Shown: positions 29,644 through 40,350 of the stretch, in pieces | Numbering within the stretch: position 1 is the stretch's first letter | Layout of the letters: each line of letters starts with the position of its first letter | Source of the DNA: Roseomonas mucosa ATCC BAA-692 | GTDB lineage: Bacteria; Pseudomonadota; Alphaproteobacteria; Acetobacterales; Acetobacteraceae | Assembly (NCBI RefSeq): GCF_000622225.1 | Contig: NZ_JHWD01000003.1 | Span: forward strand, 310,001-374,000 | DNA length: 64,000 bases | Reading direction: 5' to 3' | Translations under genes and position numbers: made by a program | The notes under the pieces: generated by a model | Database searches by the model: none | What the model was told of the DNA's origin: nothing | Seen by the model: only the letters and a program-made list of their open reading frames with translations

Positions 29644-32055
29644 ATGGCGACGAGCAGCTTCACTCCGACAGGGCCCACCTTGGCCGGCCCCCTGACGACG
29701 GACGACCGGTTGGTCGTCGAAGCGGGCCAGGCGCTCGACGTGACCGGCCTGGTGCTGGTCGGGGCTGTCTCGGATGCGGGGAGCCTGTCGGTTCCGGCCT
29801 CCTCGACCCTGGAAGTCGCCCGGAGTGGTGCGACGGAACAGAGCATCGACCTCTCGGGACGGATGGAGGTTGCGGGCACCGTCAGAGTGGACAACGGACA
29901 GGCCCTCGTCGCATCCCAGGGTGAGCTCGTTCTGGCCGGAGGCTATTTCGGCCCGCCCGTCATGGACGCGGGCTCGACGATCATGGTGCCGAGCTACGCC
30001 CAGAATCCTTCCATCAAGGTGGAGGGCCTGGTCCATGGCTATGGCGTCATGGGGGCCGGGCGCGAGTTCAGCCGCGGCCCGGCCCTGTACGGCACCATCG
30101 AGAACCTCGGGACGATCGTGGCGGATGCCCCCGGCCACCAGCTCTCCGTGGCCGCACGCACCTTCACCAACACCGGCGTGCTGGAGGCCGGGAGCGGCAG
30201 CACGCTTGACGTGCTCACCACCTCCTTCATGGGCGCGGGCACGCTGATCGTGCGCGATCATGGGCAGCTTCTGGCCGGCGCGGGCGTGAATCCGGACAGC
30301 CACATCATCCTCGACGGCCCCGACTCCCAGATGTCGGGGCATGTCTTCTTCATGGGCGCCCGCTTCACGCTCGAAGGCCACGACCAGATCGGGGTGAACG
30401 GCTACAACGGGGTGATCAACCGCTATGGCCTGACCCAGGTCGGCACCGCCGGCAGCCTGGAACTGCTGAACGGGCGCGACTTCCACTCGGTCAACACCAT
30501 TGCCGACAACGGCAGCATCCTGCTCGGCGGGGGCGATTTCGATTCCGCCGGGCTGACCGTCGGTGCCACGGGCAGCTTCGCCGGGCATGGCAGCCTCGGC
30601 GGGACGGTGGTGAACAACGGCACCATCACCGCCCAGGGCGGGACGCTGGTGATCGACAGCGCCAGCCTCACCGGCACGGGCGGCTTCGCGATCCAGGCCG
30701 GGGCGGAGCTCAGCCTGGGCGACCGGGTGGCGGACAATGCGGCGGCGGGGATCGGCACGCTGGGCACGGATGTCGGCATCCGCTTCCTGGGCGCGACCGG
30801 CACGCTGAGCATCGAGGAGGCGGGCGATTTCCATGCCTCCGTCGCGGGCTTCGGCATCGGCAACCGCATCGACCTGATGAACGAGAGCATCGGCTTCGGC
30901 ATGCTCAACGCCGATGGCACGGCGAGCCTCTATGGCAGCGGGGCGCAGGCGGGCGAGCTGGTCGCCGTCCTGTCGATGAAGGACCTGCGCTCCGGCCATT
31001 TCGTCACGGTCACCGGCGACGGCCATGGCGGCACGCTGGTCGGGCTGAGCGACAGCGATCCCGGCCTCGTGCACATGGTCCAGGGCGGCGCGGGCGACGA
31101 CCGGCTAAGCCTGGACGGCCATGCGCTGAACCATGTCGATGGCGGCGGCGGCCACGACAGGCTGGTGCTGGGCGCCGTCGGGCTTCGCGGCAGCGAGGTC
31201 GCCATCCAGGCGGACGGCACCCTGCTGTTGCAGGCCGGCGGCGCGGCCGCCGTGCTGCGCGACGTGGAGGAGGTGCGCTTCGCCGATGGCCGCATGGTCT
31301 TCGACCTGCACGACCCGGCGGCGGAGGTCATGCGCCTCTATGGCGCGGCACTGGGGCGCTCGCCGGACCCGGCCGGGCTGAACCACTTCATCGATGCGCT
31401 GGACGGCGGGCAGAGCCTGGCCGGCATCGCCACCGGCTTCCTGAACAGCCGCGAATTCGCCATGCGCTACGGCAGCCTCGACGACACGGGGTTCGTCACC
31501 CGCCTCTACGGCAATGTCCTGGGCCGCGCGCCTGATGCCGAGGGGCTGTCCTTCCACATCACCAATCTCGCCCATGGCATGTCGCGCGAGGAGCTCCTGG
31601 TCAGCTTCTCGGAAAGCCAGGAGAACATCGCCCGCACCGCCCCGGTGGTGCAGGCGGGGATCTGGGATGCCGACGAGACCGCCATGCGGGTCGCCCGCCT
31701 CTACGACGCCACCTTCGGCCGCCACCCGGATGCGGGCGGGTTGCAGTTCTGGGCGGACCGCATCGAGAGCGGCGCCCTCGCGCTCGCCGGCGTCGCACGG
31801 GGCTTCGAGGGCAGCGCGGAATTCCAGGCGAGCTATGCCGGGCTGGACAATGCCGGCTTCGTCACCCGGCTCTACCAGAACGCCCTGCACCGGGCGCCGG
31901 ACGCGGGCGGGCTCGCGAACTGGACGGCGAATCTCGACGCGCATGTCCTCAGCCGCGCCGAGGTGCTGCTCGCCTTCTCGGAAAGCGCGGAGCACCAGAT
32001 GCTGACCGCGGACCTGACGGGCAGCACCTCCGGCCACGGCATCGCCTTCGCCTGA
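29644..32055 (+). CDS. DUF4214 domain-containing repeat protein, likely type I secreted
   Basis: A protein of 803 residues. Residues 1-475 are Gly/Ala/Thr-rich with repeated short strands such as GTLVIDSASLTGTGGFAI, the look of a beta-helix of the adhesin/autotransporter type. Two RTX-like nonapeptides (GGAGDDRLS near 480 and GGGGHDRLV near 498) follow. The C-terminal part (about 560-790) has repeated DUF4214 units, each built on motifs like RLYGAALGRSPDPAGL and RLYDATFGRHPDAGGL. No N-terminal signal peptide is visible, which fits type I export through a C-terminal signal. No membrane barrel is visible. A secreted matrix or surface protein is the best guess. Confidence 0.8.
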   Translation: MATSSFTPTGPTLAGPLTTDDRLVVEAGQALDVTGLVLVGAVSDAGSLSVPASSTLEVARSGATEQSIDLSGRMEVAGTVRVDNGQALVASQGELVLAGGYFGPPVMDAGSTIMVPSYAQNPSIKVEGLVHGYGVMGAGREFSRGPALYGTIENLGTIVADAPGHQLSVAARTFTNTGVLEAGSGSTLDVLTTSFMGAGTLIVRDHGQLLAGAGVNPDSHIILDGPDSQMSGHVFFMGARFTLEGHDQIGVNGYNGVINRYGLTQVGTAGSLELLNGRDFHSVNTIADNGSILLGGGDFDSAGLTVGATGSFAGHGSLGGTVVNNGTITAQGGTLVIDSASLTGTGGFAIQAGAELSLGDRVADNAAAGIGTLGTDVGIRFLGATGTLSIEEAGDFHASVAGFGIGNRIDLMNESIGFGMLNADGTASLYGSGAQAGELVAVLSMKDLRSGHFVTVTGDGHGGTLVGLSDSDPGLVHMVQGGAGDDRLSLDGHALNHVDGGGGHDRLVLGAVGLRGSEVAIQADGTLLLQAGGAAAVLRDVEEVRFADGRMVFDLHDPAAEVMRLYGAALGRSPDPAGLNHFIDALDGGQSLAGIATGFLNSREFAMRYGSLDDTGFVTRLYGNVLGRAPDAEGLSFHITNLAHGMSREELLVSFSESQENIARTAPVVQAGIWDADETAMRVARLYDATFGRHPDAGGLQFWADRIESGALALAGVARGFEGSAEFQASYAGLDNAGFVTRLYQNALHRAPDAGGLANWTANLDAHVLSRAEVLLAFSESAEHQMLTADLTGSTSGHGIAFA

Positions 32056-32097
32056 TGGCCTCCGCCCGGCGGCTCTCGTCCGGGGCCGTCCGCGCGA

Positions 32098-32118
32098 GAC
32101 CGGTCGCAGCGGCCGGTC
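32098..32118. terminator. small hairpin between convergent genes
   Basis: GACCGG (32098-32103) pairs with CCGGTC (32113-32118) in the 75-bp gap between the DUF4214 gene and the convergent phytanoyl-dioxygenase-like gene. It is a short stem without U-run, so only a tentative terminator. Confidence 0.25.
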
Positions 32119-32130
32119 CCACGATGGCGC

Positions 32131-32958
32131 TCAGGCGCGCCGGACGACCGGGAAGACCGGGCTGTCCATCGGTCCGCCCGGTTCCGGCGCGCCCGGCAGC
32201 GGCGGCGGCGACATGAAGCCGTTCCGCAGCACATAGGTCGCGTCGTCGCCCGTCCAGCGCGACGACACGGCGCGGCGCCGCGTCGGCAGGTGATTGCCCG
32301 GCGCGCCGTGCAGGGTGAGGCCCTGGAAGACCACGCAGTCGCCCGGCGCCAGGTCCCAGCCGAGCAGGCGGTTCTCCCGCTTCACCTGCTCCATGTCCGG
32401 CATGGTCTCGAACTCGTCGGTCGGATGGTCCTTCTGGTCGGCGAAGCGCTTCGGGCGGAACCAGCGGCCCCAGCGGTGCGAGCCGGCCACGTACTCCACC
32501 CCGGCCTCGCGCGGCACCGGCTCCAGCGCCATCCAGAGCGAGCAGACCTGGAAGCCGTCCACCGTCCAGTAGGGCTGGTCGTGGTGCCAGGGCGTCGGCT
32601 CCAGCGTGCCCGGTTCCTTCACCAGCACATGCTCGTGGAAGAGGTTCACCTTGCGCGAGCCCATCAGCCGCCCGACGATCTCCGCCGCCGGGGAATGGAA
32701 CAGGAATTCCCGGTATTCCGGGATGCGCTGCCAGTTGCAGTAGTCGGCGAAGAACATGCCGGGCTTGCCCTCCGGGGTGTAGCGCTTCCCCATCGGCCCG
32801 GGCTCCTCCATGTTGCGCTCGATGCCGCGGTCCAGCATCGCCAGCCATTCCGGGCCGAAGGCGCCGCGGACGCGGACGGCGCCGTCCCTGTCGTAATCCG
32901 CGCGCAATGCGTCGAGCTGGGCCGCGAGGGCTTCCGGCAAGGTGGCGGTGGCAGACAT
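32131..32958 (-). CDS. phytanoyl-CoA dioxygenase (PhyH) family 2OG-Fe(II) oxygenase
   Basis: A non-haem iron oxygenase of 275 residues using 2-oxoglutarate. The iron triad is in TPWHHDQPYW (HxD) and the distal His in LTLHGAPGNHL; the 2OG-binding Arg is probably in TRRRAVSSRW. The start MSATATLPEALAAQLDAL follows an AGGA; the frame is open 39 codons further, but that stretch is Arg/Ser-rich and overlaps the ABC ATPase gene. It is the last gene after a polar amino-acid ABC operon, 19 bp from the ATPase gene. A substrate taken up by that transporter is likely but unknown. Confidence 0.9.
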   Translation of the reverse strand: MSATATLPEALAAQLDALRADYDRDGAVRVRGAFGPEWLAMLDRGIERNMEEPGPMGKRYTPEGKPGMFFADYCNWQRIPEYREFLFHSPAAEIVGRLMGSRKVNLFHEHVLVKEPGTLEPTPWHHDQPYWTVDGFQVCSLWMALEPVPREAGVEYVAGSHRWGRWFRPKRFADQKDHPTDEFETMPDMEQVKRENRLLGWDLAPGDCVVFQGLTLHGAPGNHLPTRRRAVSSRWTGDDATYVLRNGFMSPPPLPGAPEPGGPMDSPVFPVVRRA

Positions 32959-32977
32959 GTCCTGTTTTCCTTCGGGG

Positions 32978-33712
32978 CTAGCCCGCCGCCCAGGCGACGC
33001 GGCCGAGATAGGTGGCGAGGAAGCGTCGCAGCCGCTCTTCCGCCGGATGGGTGAAGACCTCCTGCGCCGGCCCATCCACCAGCACCCGCCCGGCCTCCAT
33101 GAACAGGGCGCGCGTGGCGACGGAGGCGATGAAGCCCATCTCGTGGCTGACCACGAGCATGGTCAGCCCGTCCTTCGCGAGGTCGCGGATCACGTCCAGC
33201 ACCTCGGTGGTCAGCTCCGGGTCGAGGCTGGCCGTCGGTTCGTCGAAGAGCACGAGGCGCGGCCGCGAGGCCAGGGTGCGGGCGATGGCCACGCGCTGCT
33301 GCTGCCCGCCGGACAGGGTGGCGGGCTTGCGCCCGGCCTGCTGCGTCAGCCCCACCCGGGCCAGCATGCGCTGCGCGATCTCCCGCGCCTCGGCGCGCGG
33401 CATCTTCCGCGCCACGCGCAGCGGCATGGCCACGTTCTCCTCGGCGGAAAGGTGCGGCCAGAGGGCGAAGTTCTGGAAAACCATGCCGATGGCGCCGTCG
33501 CCGGGGCGGGCCTGCCTGCCCTCCACCGTCACGCGGCCCCCGCTCAGCGGGTCGAGCCCGGCGATGCAGCGCAGCAGCGAGGACTTGCCGGAGCCGGAGG
33601 GGCCGATGATGCCCAGCACCTCGCCCCGGGCCACGGAAAGGTCGATGTCGCGCAGGATCTCCACGTCGCCGACCCGGCGCTGGAGGTTCTCGACGCGCAG
33701 GAGCTCGCTCAT
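32978..33712 (-). CDS. polar amino-acid ABC transporter ATP-binding protein
   Basis: The ATPase of a polar amino-acid importer (GlnQ/HisP type), 244 residues. Walker A is IGPSGSGKSSLLRC, the Q-loop VFQNFALWPHL, the signature LSGGQQQRVAIART and Walker B LVLFDEPTASLD, with the switch His in VSHEMGF. It is the fourth gene of the operon binding protein - permease - permease - ATPase, and lies 11 bp after the second permease gene. Confidence 0.95.
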   Translation of the reverse strand: MSELLRVENLQRRVGDVEILRDIDLSVARGEVLGIIGPSGSGKSSLLRCIAGLDPLSGGRVTVEGRQARPGDGAIGMVFQNFALWPHLSAEENVAMPLRVARKMPRAEAREIAQRMLARVGLTQQAGRKPATLSGGQQQRVAIARTLASRPRLVLFDEPTASLDPELTTEVLDVIRDLAKDGLTMLVVSHEMGFIASVATRALFMEAGRVLVDGPAQEVFTHPAEERLRRFLATYLGRVAWAAG

Positions 33713-33723
33713 TCCCCTCTCCC

Positions 33724-34374
33724 TCAGGCCGCCAGGAGCCGCGCGGTCACGCGTTCCGCGCGCCGTCCGGCCACGGCCATGATCTCCACCAGTGCCCAGT
33801 AGAAGACCGCCAGCACCGCCATGGCCGGGGCATAGGCGAAGGTGGCGCTGCCGACGCCGGTCACGCGGAAGGTGATCTCGGGCACGGTGATGATCGACAG
33901 GACGGCCGTTTCCTTCAGCAGGATCACGGTCAGGTTCACGATGGCGGGCAGCGCCGCCAGCGCCGCGCCCGGCAGCAGCACGCGCAGCACGGATTGCGCG
34001 CCGTTCAGCCCGGCCAGCCGCGCGGCCTCCATCTGGGCGGGCGGCACGGCGACGAAGCCGCCCCGGAAGACCTCGGAATAGTAGGCGCCGCCATAGACGG
34101 TCAGCGCCAGCATTCCGGCCAGGACGGGCGAGAGGTCCAGCCCGATGAAGGGGCCGCCGTAGTAGAGCAGGAAGGACTGCACCAGGAAGGGCGTGCCGCG
34201 CACCACCTCGACCAGCACCGCCAGCAGCCAGCCCAGCGGGCGCGGGCCGAGATGCCGGCCGCAGGCGACCAGCAGGCCGAGCACGAGGCCCAGCGCCGCG
34301 CCGCCCAGCCAGACCAGCAGCGTCAGCGGCAGCCCGTTCAGCGCCGCGACGAAGGATTGCTGCAGGACGTTCAC
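33724..34374 (-). CDS. polar amino-acid ABC transporter permease (second)
   Basis: An integral membrane subunit of 216 residues with about five helices. The HisM/GlnP-type permease motif is AYYSEVFRGGFVAVPPAQMEAARLAGL, containing the EAA loop that docks with the ATPase. It overlaps the upstream permease gene by four bases (ATGA), so translation is coupled. The ATPase gene follows 11 bp downstream. Confidence 0.93.
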   Translation of the reverse strand: MNVLQQSFVAALNGLPLTLLVWLGGAALGLVLGLLVACGRHLGPRPLGWLLAVLVEVVRGTPFLVQSFLLYYGGPFIGLDLSPVLAGMLALTVYGGAYYSEVFRGGFVAVPPAQMEAARLAGLNGAQSVLRVLLPGAALAALPAIVNLTVILLKETAVLSIITVPEITFRVTGVGSATFAYAPAMAVLAVFYWALVEIMAVAGRRAERVTARLLAA

Positions 34375-35009
34375 GGGACGCGCCTCCGTGCCGAGCCGAT
34401 GCCGAGCAGGACGAGGTTCAGCGCCAGGTAGAAGAGCCCGGCCAGGGCATAGGATTCCAGCGGCATGAAGGTGCTGGCGGCGATGGCCTGGGAGTTGCGC
34501 GTGATCTCCGAGATCCCCACCACCGAGACCAGGGCGGAAGCCTTGAGGATCATCGTCGCCTCTCCGACCAGGGCGGGGCGCATGGCGGCCAGCGCGATGG
34601 GCAGGCGGATGCGCAGGAAGGTCTGGCGCGGCGTCAGCCCGGCGAGCAGCGCGGCCTCCAGCGCCGGCCTCGGCACGGTGGAAAGCCCGCCGCGCAGGAT
34701 CTCCCCCGCATAGGCGGCGCAGCAGAGGCCGAGCGTGCCCACCGCCGCCACCCAGGGCGAGAGGTGCAGGCCCAGGAAGGGCAGCGCGTAGTAGGAGAGC
34801 AGGAGCTGCACCAGCAGCGGCACGCCGCGGAAGAAGGAGACATAGAGGCGCGCGAAGAGCCGCGCCCCCGCCGAGCGGGCGGTGGCGGCGGCGGCGATCA
34901 GCGCGCCGAGCGAGAAGCCGATGGCGATGCCGGCCAGGGACACCAGGATGGTGTTTCCCGCCCCGCGCAGCAGGGCGGGCCAGGCCTCCGCCAGGAACGC
35001 GGCGTCCAA
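34371..35009 (-). CDS. polar amino-acid ABC transporter permease (first)
   Basis: A paired permease of 212 residues with the same fold as the next gene. The EAA-type loop is AAYAGEILRGGLSTVPRPALEAALLAGL. Helices cover about residues 12-35, 50-80, 85-110 and 180-205. It lies 18 bp after the binding-protein gene and shares the ATGA junction with the second permease, as expected for a two-permease histidine/glutamine-type importer. Confidence 0.93.
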   Translation of the reverse strand: MDAAFLAEAWPALLRGAGNTILVSLAGIAIGFSLGALIAAAATARSAGARLFARLYVSFFRGVPLLVQLLLSYYALPFLGLHLSPWVAAVGTLGLCCAAYAGEILRGGLSTVPRPALEAALLAGLTPRQTFLRIRLPIALAAMRPALVGEATMILKASALVSVVGISEITRNSQAIAASTFMPLESYALAGLFYLALNLVLLGIGSARRRVP

Positions 35010-35027
35010 GCTGTCAGGCCGTCCGGG

Positions 35028-35909
35028 TCAGACGGCGGGGTCGGTCACGCGGGCCGGCACGTCGAAGCTCTGGCCGAACCACTTCTCCTGGATCTTCGCC
35101 AGCCGCCCGTCGCCGCGCATCTTGTCCAGCGCCGCGTCCACCGCGTCGAGCAGCGGCTTGCTGGCCTCGTCCTTGCGGCCGAGGAAGCCGAAATAGCTCT
35201 TGGCGCCGAAGGTGGGCAGGACCACGGCGAAGACGTTCGGGCGCTGCTTGGCGGTATAGGCGATGTTGGGCAGGGAGTTCCCCACGGCGACGATGCGCCC
35301 GGCGGCGAGGTCGGCATAGGCCTCCGAGAAGGAGACGTATTCCCGCACCTCCGTCTTGCCCGGCAGCTTGCCCACGAATTCCTGCGTCTGGGCGAGCTGC
35401 GAGGTCGCCTTGCCGGAGCCCACCGCCTTGCCCGCCACATCCTCGGGCTTGGTGATCCCCTTCTCGCCGGCGCGCTTCAGGAAGGCGACCGTGGCCTCCG
35501 CCACGGGGGCGGTGAAGCGGTAGCGTTCGGAGCGGGCCCTGGTGATGGTCGCGGGGCCGGCCACCATGTCGTAGTTCCCGGCATCCAGCCCCGGCAGCAC
35601 GGATTCCCAGGGCAGGTCCTGGAACTCCACCTTCACGCCCAGCTCCTTGCCGATCTCGGCGAAGGTATCGGCGTTCAGCCCGACCTGCTTGCCGCCCTCG
35701 GTGAAGTCGAAGGGGGCGAAGTGGAATTCCGAGGCGACATGCAGCACGCCGGCGCTCTTCGCCTTGGCCAGCGCGTCCTGCGCCCGGGCGAGGCGCGGCG
35801 CCGCCAGGGTGAGGGCCGCCGCGGCGCCGAGCAGCGCCAGCGGGCGCCGCCCGATCGCGGCGACCCCACGGGCGAAAGCCGGGGACGGCCGGGTGGGAAG
35901 ATCCGTCAT
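35028..35909 (-). CDS. polar amino-acid ABC transporter substrate-binding protein
   Basis: A periplasmic binding protein of family 3, 293 residues. The N-terminus has a signal peptide (about residues 20-44) ending in RLARAQ. The mature domain starts GVLHVASEFHFAPFDFTEGG and shows the family signature GLNADTFAEIGKELG with the later RYRFTAPVAEAT. It is the first gene of the transporter operon and divergent from the hutUH operon, which hints at histidine or a related imidazole substrate; that remains an inference. Confidence 0.92.
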   Translation of the reverse strand: MTDLPTRPSPAFARGVAAIGRRPLALLGAAAALTLAAPRLARAQDALAKAKSAGVLHVASEFHFAPFDFTEGGKQVGLNADTFAEIGKELGVKVEFQDLPWESVLPGLDAGNYDMVAGPATITRARSERYRFTAPVAEATVAFLKRAGEKGITKPEDVAGKAVGSGKATSQLAQTQEFVGKLPGKTEVREYVSFSEAYADLAAGRIVAVGNSLPNIAYTAKQRPNVFAVVLPTFGAKSYFGFLGRKDEASKPLLDAVDAALDKMRGDGRLAKIQEKWFGQSFDVPARVTDPAV

Positions 35910-36094
35910 GCCTCATCTCCATGCCGGGCCTCCATCATGCGGGCACGCGGGAACGCGCGCTCCTTTGCGGGGAGACCTCCGGGAATTCCAGACCGAGCCG
36001 TGCCGCGGCGTTCCCGCCGTCTTTCGGGATGCAGGTTGACCTGCCCTGCCCGCCTCGTAAAGCTCTGCGCCGGAAGCTTTCCGAGGGTATCCCC

Positions 36095-37081
36095 ATGTCC
36101 GCCTCCGTCGCGCCGGCCACCCTGCCCATCATCGACATCGCCGGGCTGCGCGCGGGCCATCCGGGGGCGCTGGAACGCGCGGCGGCGGAGATCCACGCTG
36201 CCTGCACCGGCCCGGGCTTCTTCTACATCCGTGGCCACGGGGTGCATGAGGGCGTGATCGCCGCCGCGGTGGACGCCGCCCGCGCCTTCTTCGCCCTGCC
36301 GGAGGACACCAAGCGCCAGGTCGCCGCCAATCGGCTGCACCGCGGCTGGCACGCCATGGGCGGGGCGCTGATGGAGGGCGCGAGGCACACCGACCGGAAG
36401 GAGTTCTTCTCCATCGGGCTGGAACTGCCGGAAAGCGACGCGGCGGTACGGGCGGGCGAGCCGCTGCGCGGGCCGAACCAGTGGCCCGCCTTCGTGCCGG
36501 CCATGCAGCCGGCCTTCGCCGACTATTTCCGCGAGATCGGCCTCGCCGGGGCGGCGCTGCTGTCGGCCGTGGCGGCGAGCCTCGGCCTGCCGCCGGATTT
36601 CTTCGCCGCCTCCTACCGCAAGCCGCTGCAACGGACCCAGGCCATCTACTACCCGCCCCGGCCCGAGGGCGCGGGCGAGGACGAGTTCGGCGTGGCGCCG
36701 CACACGGATTTCGGCTGCCTGACCCTGCTGTGGCAGGATGGCAATGGCGGCCTCCAGGTGCGGGAGCGGCAGAGCGGCGGCTGGATCGACGCGCCGCCCC
36801 TGCCCGGCACGCTGGTGGTGAATGTGGGCGACCTGCTCGGGCGCTGGAGCAACGACCGCTTCGCCTCCACCCCGCACCGGGTGATCAACCGCTCGGGGCG
36901 GGAACGCTTCTCCATCGCCACCTTCTACGACCCGGATTTCGGCGCCATGGTCGATCCCCGCGCCCTGGGCGCCGCGGAAGGCGAGGCGCGCTACGAGCCG
37001 GTCACCGCCGGGCAGCATATCCTGAACCGCTTCGACCAGGCCTTCGGCTACCGCAAGCGCCTCGCCGCCGCCCAGGGCTGA
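36095..37081 (+). CDS. isopenicillin N synthase-like 2OG-Fe(II) oxygenase
   Basis: An iron oxygenase of 328 residues of the isopenicillin-N-synthase / 2OG-Fe(II) family. The N-terminal DIOX-N domain begins [15 protein letters not shown] and contains [15 protein letters not shown]. The iron ligands are in [15 protein letters not shown] (HxD) and [16 protein letters not shown] (distal His plus the Arg-x-Ser that binds 2-oxoglutarate). It is the first gene of an apparent operon with hutU and hutH and is divergent from an amino-acid importer. The substrate cannot be told by sequence. Confidence 0.9.
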   Translation: MSASVAPATLPIIDIAGLRAGHPGALERAAAEIHAACTGPGFFYIRGHGVHEGVIAAAVDAARAFFALPEDTKRQVAANRLHRGWHAMGGALMEGARHTDRKEFFSIGLELPESDAAVRAGEPLRGPNQWPAFVPAMQPAFADYFREIGLAGAALLSAVAASLGLPPDFFAASYRKPLQRTQAIYYPPRPEGAGEDEFGVAPHTDFGCLTLLWQDGNGGLQVRERQSGGWIDAPPLPGTLVVNVGDLLGRWSNDRFASTPHRVINRSGRERFSIATFYDPDFGAMVDPRALGAAEGEARYEPVTAGQHILNRFDQAFGYRKRLAAAQG

Positions 37082-37084
37082 CGC

Positions 37085-37105
37085 CGGGGCCCGTCCGCGG
37101 CCCCG
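37085..37105 (+). terminator. hairpin between the oxygenase gene and hutU
   Basis: CGGGGCC (37085-37091) pairs with GGCCCCG (37099-37105) around 7 bases, in the 68-bp gap. It lacks a U-run and may lower or process read-through into hutU rather than end transcription. Confidence 0.3.
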
Positions 37106-37149
37106 CCCGCCCTGCCCCCTCTTTCCACGCCGCGAAGGGACCCCCGCCC

Positions 37150-38843
<1,694 letters not shown>

Positions 38844-38847
<4 letters not shown>

Positions 38848-40343
38848 TCACGCCGGGACAGGCACCGCTCGACGCGCTGCGCGCCGTCATGGCGGGCGAG
38901 GCGCTGGAACTCCCCCCCGGCTGGGAGGGACCGATGCGCGCCTCCTGCGACGCGCTCGCCGCGCGGCTGGCGGCGGGGGACACGATGTATGGCGTGAACA
39001 CCGGCTTCGGGAAGCTCGCCAGCACGCGGATCAGCGATCCCGATCTCGTGCAGCTCCAGCTCAACCTGATCCGCAGCCACGCGGCGGGGGTGGGCGAGCC
39101 GCTGCCGGACGCGGTGGTGCGGCTGGTGCTGGCGCTGAAGGCGCTCTCCCTGGCGCGCGGCGCATCGGCGGCGCAGCCCTCCACGGTGGAGGCGCTGCTG
39201 GCCCTGCTGAACGGCAACGTCCTGCCGGTGATCCCGGCGCGCGGCTCGGTCGGCGCCTCGGGCGACCTCGCCCCTCTCGCCCACCTGTCCCTGGTGCTGA
39301 TCGGCGAGGGACAGGCCATGGAGCTCGGCGCCACCGTGCCCGGCGCCGTGGCGCTGAAGCGGCTGGGGCTGAAGCCGCTGGCCCTGGGCCCCAAGGAGGG
39401 GCTGGCGCTGCTCAACGGCACGCAGGTCTCCACCGCCCTGGCGCTCGCCGGCCATTTCGCGGCCGAGGATCTCTGGCGGACGGCGCTGGTCTCCGGCGCG
39501 CTCAGCACCGAGGGGGCGCGCGGCTCCGACACGCCCTTCGACCCGCGCATCCATGCGCTGCGCGGCCAGGAGGGGCAGATCCGCAGCGCCGCGATCCTGC
39601 GCGCGCTGATGGCCGGCAGCACCATCCGCGACAGCCACCGCGACAACGACCCGCGGGTGCAGGACCCCTATTCCCTGCGCTGCCAGCCCCAGGTGATGGG
39701 CGCCTGCCTCGACACGCTGGAGCACGTGGCGAAGGTGCTGGCGCGGGAGGCCAATGCCGTCACCGACAACCCGCTGGTGACGGAGGATGGCGACGTCCTG
39801 TCCGGCGGCAACTTCCATGCCGAGCCGGTGGCCTTCGCCGCCGACCACCTCGCCCTGGTGCTGGCCGAGATCGGCGCCCTGGCGGAGCGGCGCATCGCCC
39901 TGCTGGTCGATCCGGTGCTTTCCGGCCTGCCGGCCTTCCTGGTGAGGGAGGGCGGGCTGAATTCCGGCTTCATGATCGCCCAGGTGACGGCGGCGGCGCT
40001 GGTGGCGGAGAACCGCGCCCTGGCCACGCCGCGCAGCGTGGACAGCCTGCCCACCAGCGCCAACCAGGAGGACCATGTCAGCATGGCCACCGGAGCCGGG
40101 CTGCGCCTGGCGCAGATGGCGCGGAACCTGACCGACATCCTGGCCATCGAGCTGCTCTGCGGCGCCCAGGCGGTGGAGTTCCACCGGCCGCTGCAATCCT
40201 CGCCGGCGCTGGAGCGGGCGCATGCCCTGGTGCGCGGCGTGGCCGAGCCCTGGGAGCGGGACCGCCAGATGGCGCCCGACATCGCCGCCGTCTCGCGCCT
40301 GATCCAGAAGGGCGGCTTCGCGGGCCTCTGCCCCGCCGTGTGA
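38844..40343 (+). CDS. hutH: histidine ammonia-lyase
   Basis: Removes ammonia from L-histidine to give urocanate. The protein has 499 residues. The self-formed MIO electrophile comes from the Ala-Ser-Gly in [14 protein letters not shown], and the catalytic Tyr is in [13 protein letters not shown]. Other conserved stretches are [20 protein letters not shown] and [18 protein letters not shown]. The start ATG overlaps the hutU stop (ATGA). hutI and hutG/hutF are not in this window, so the rest of the pathway must be elsewhere. Confidence 0.97.
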
Positions 40344-40350
40344 GCGGGGG

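Noticed and set aside
29644-32055. Classical autotransporter
   Set aside because: There is no N-terminal signal peptide and no C-terminal beta-barrel; the C-terminus carries DUF4214 repeats.
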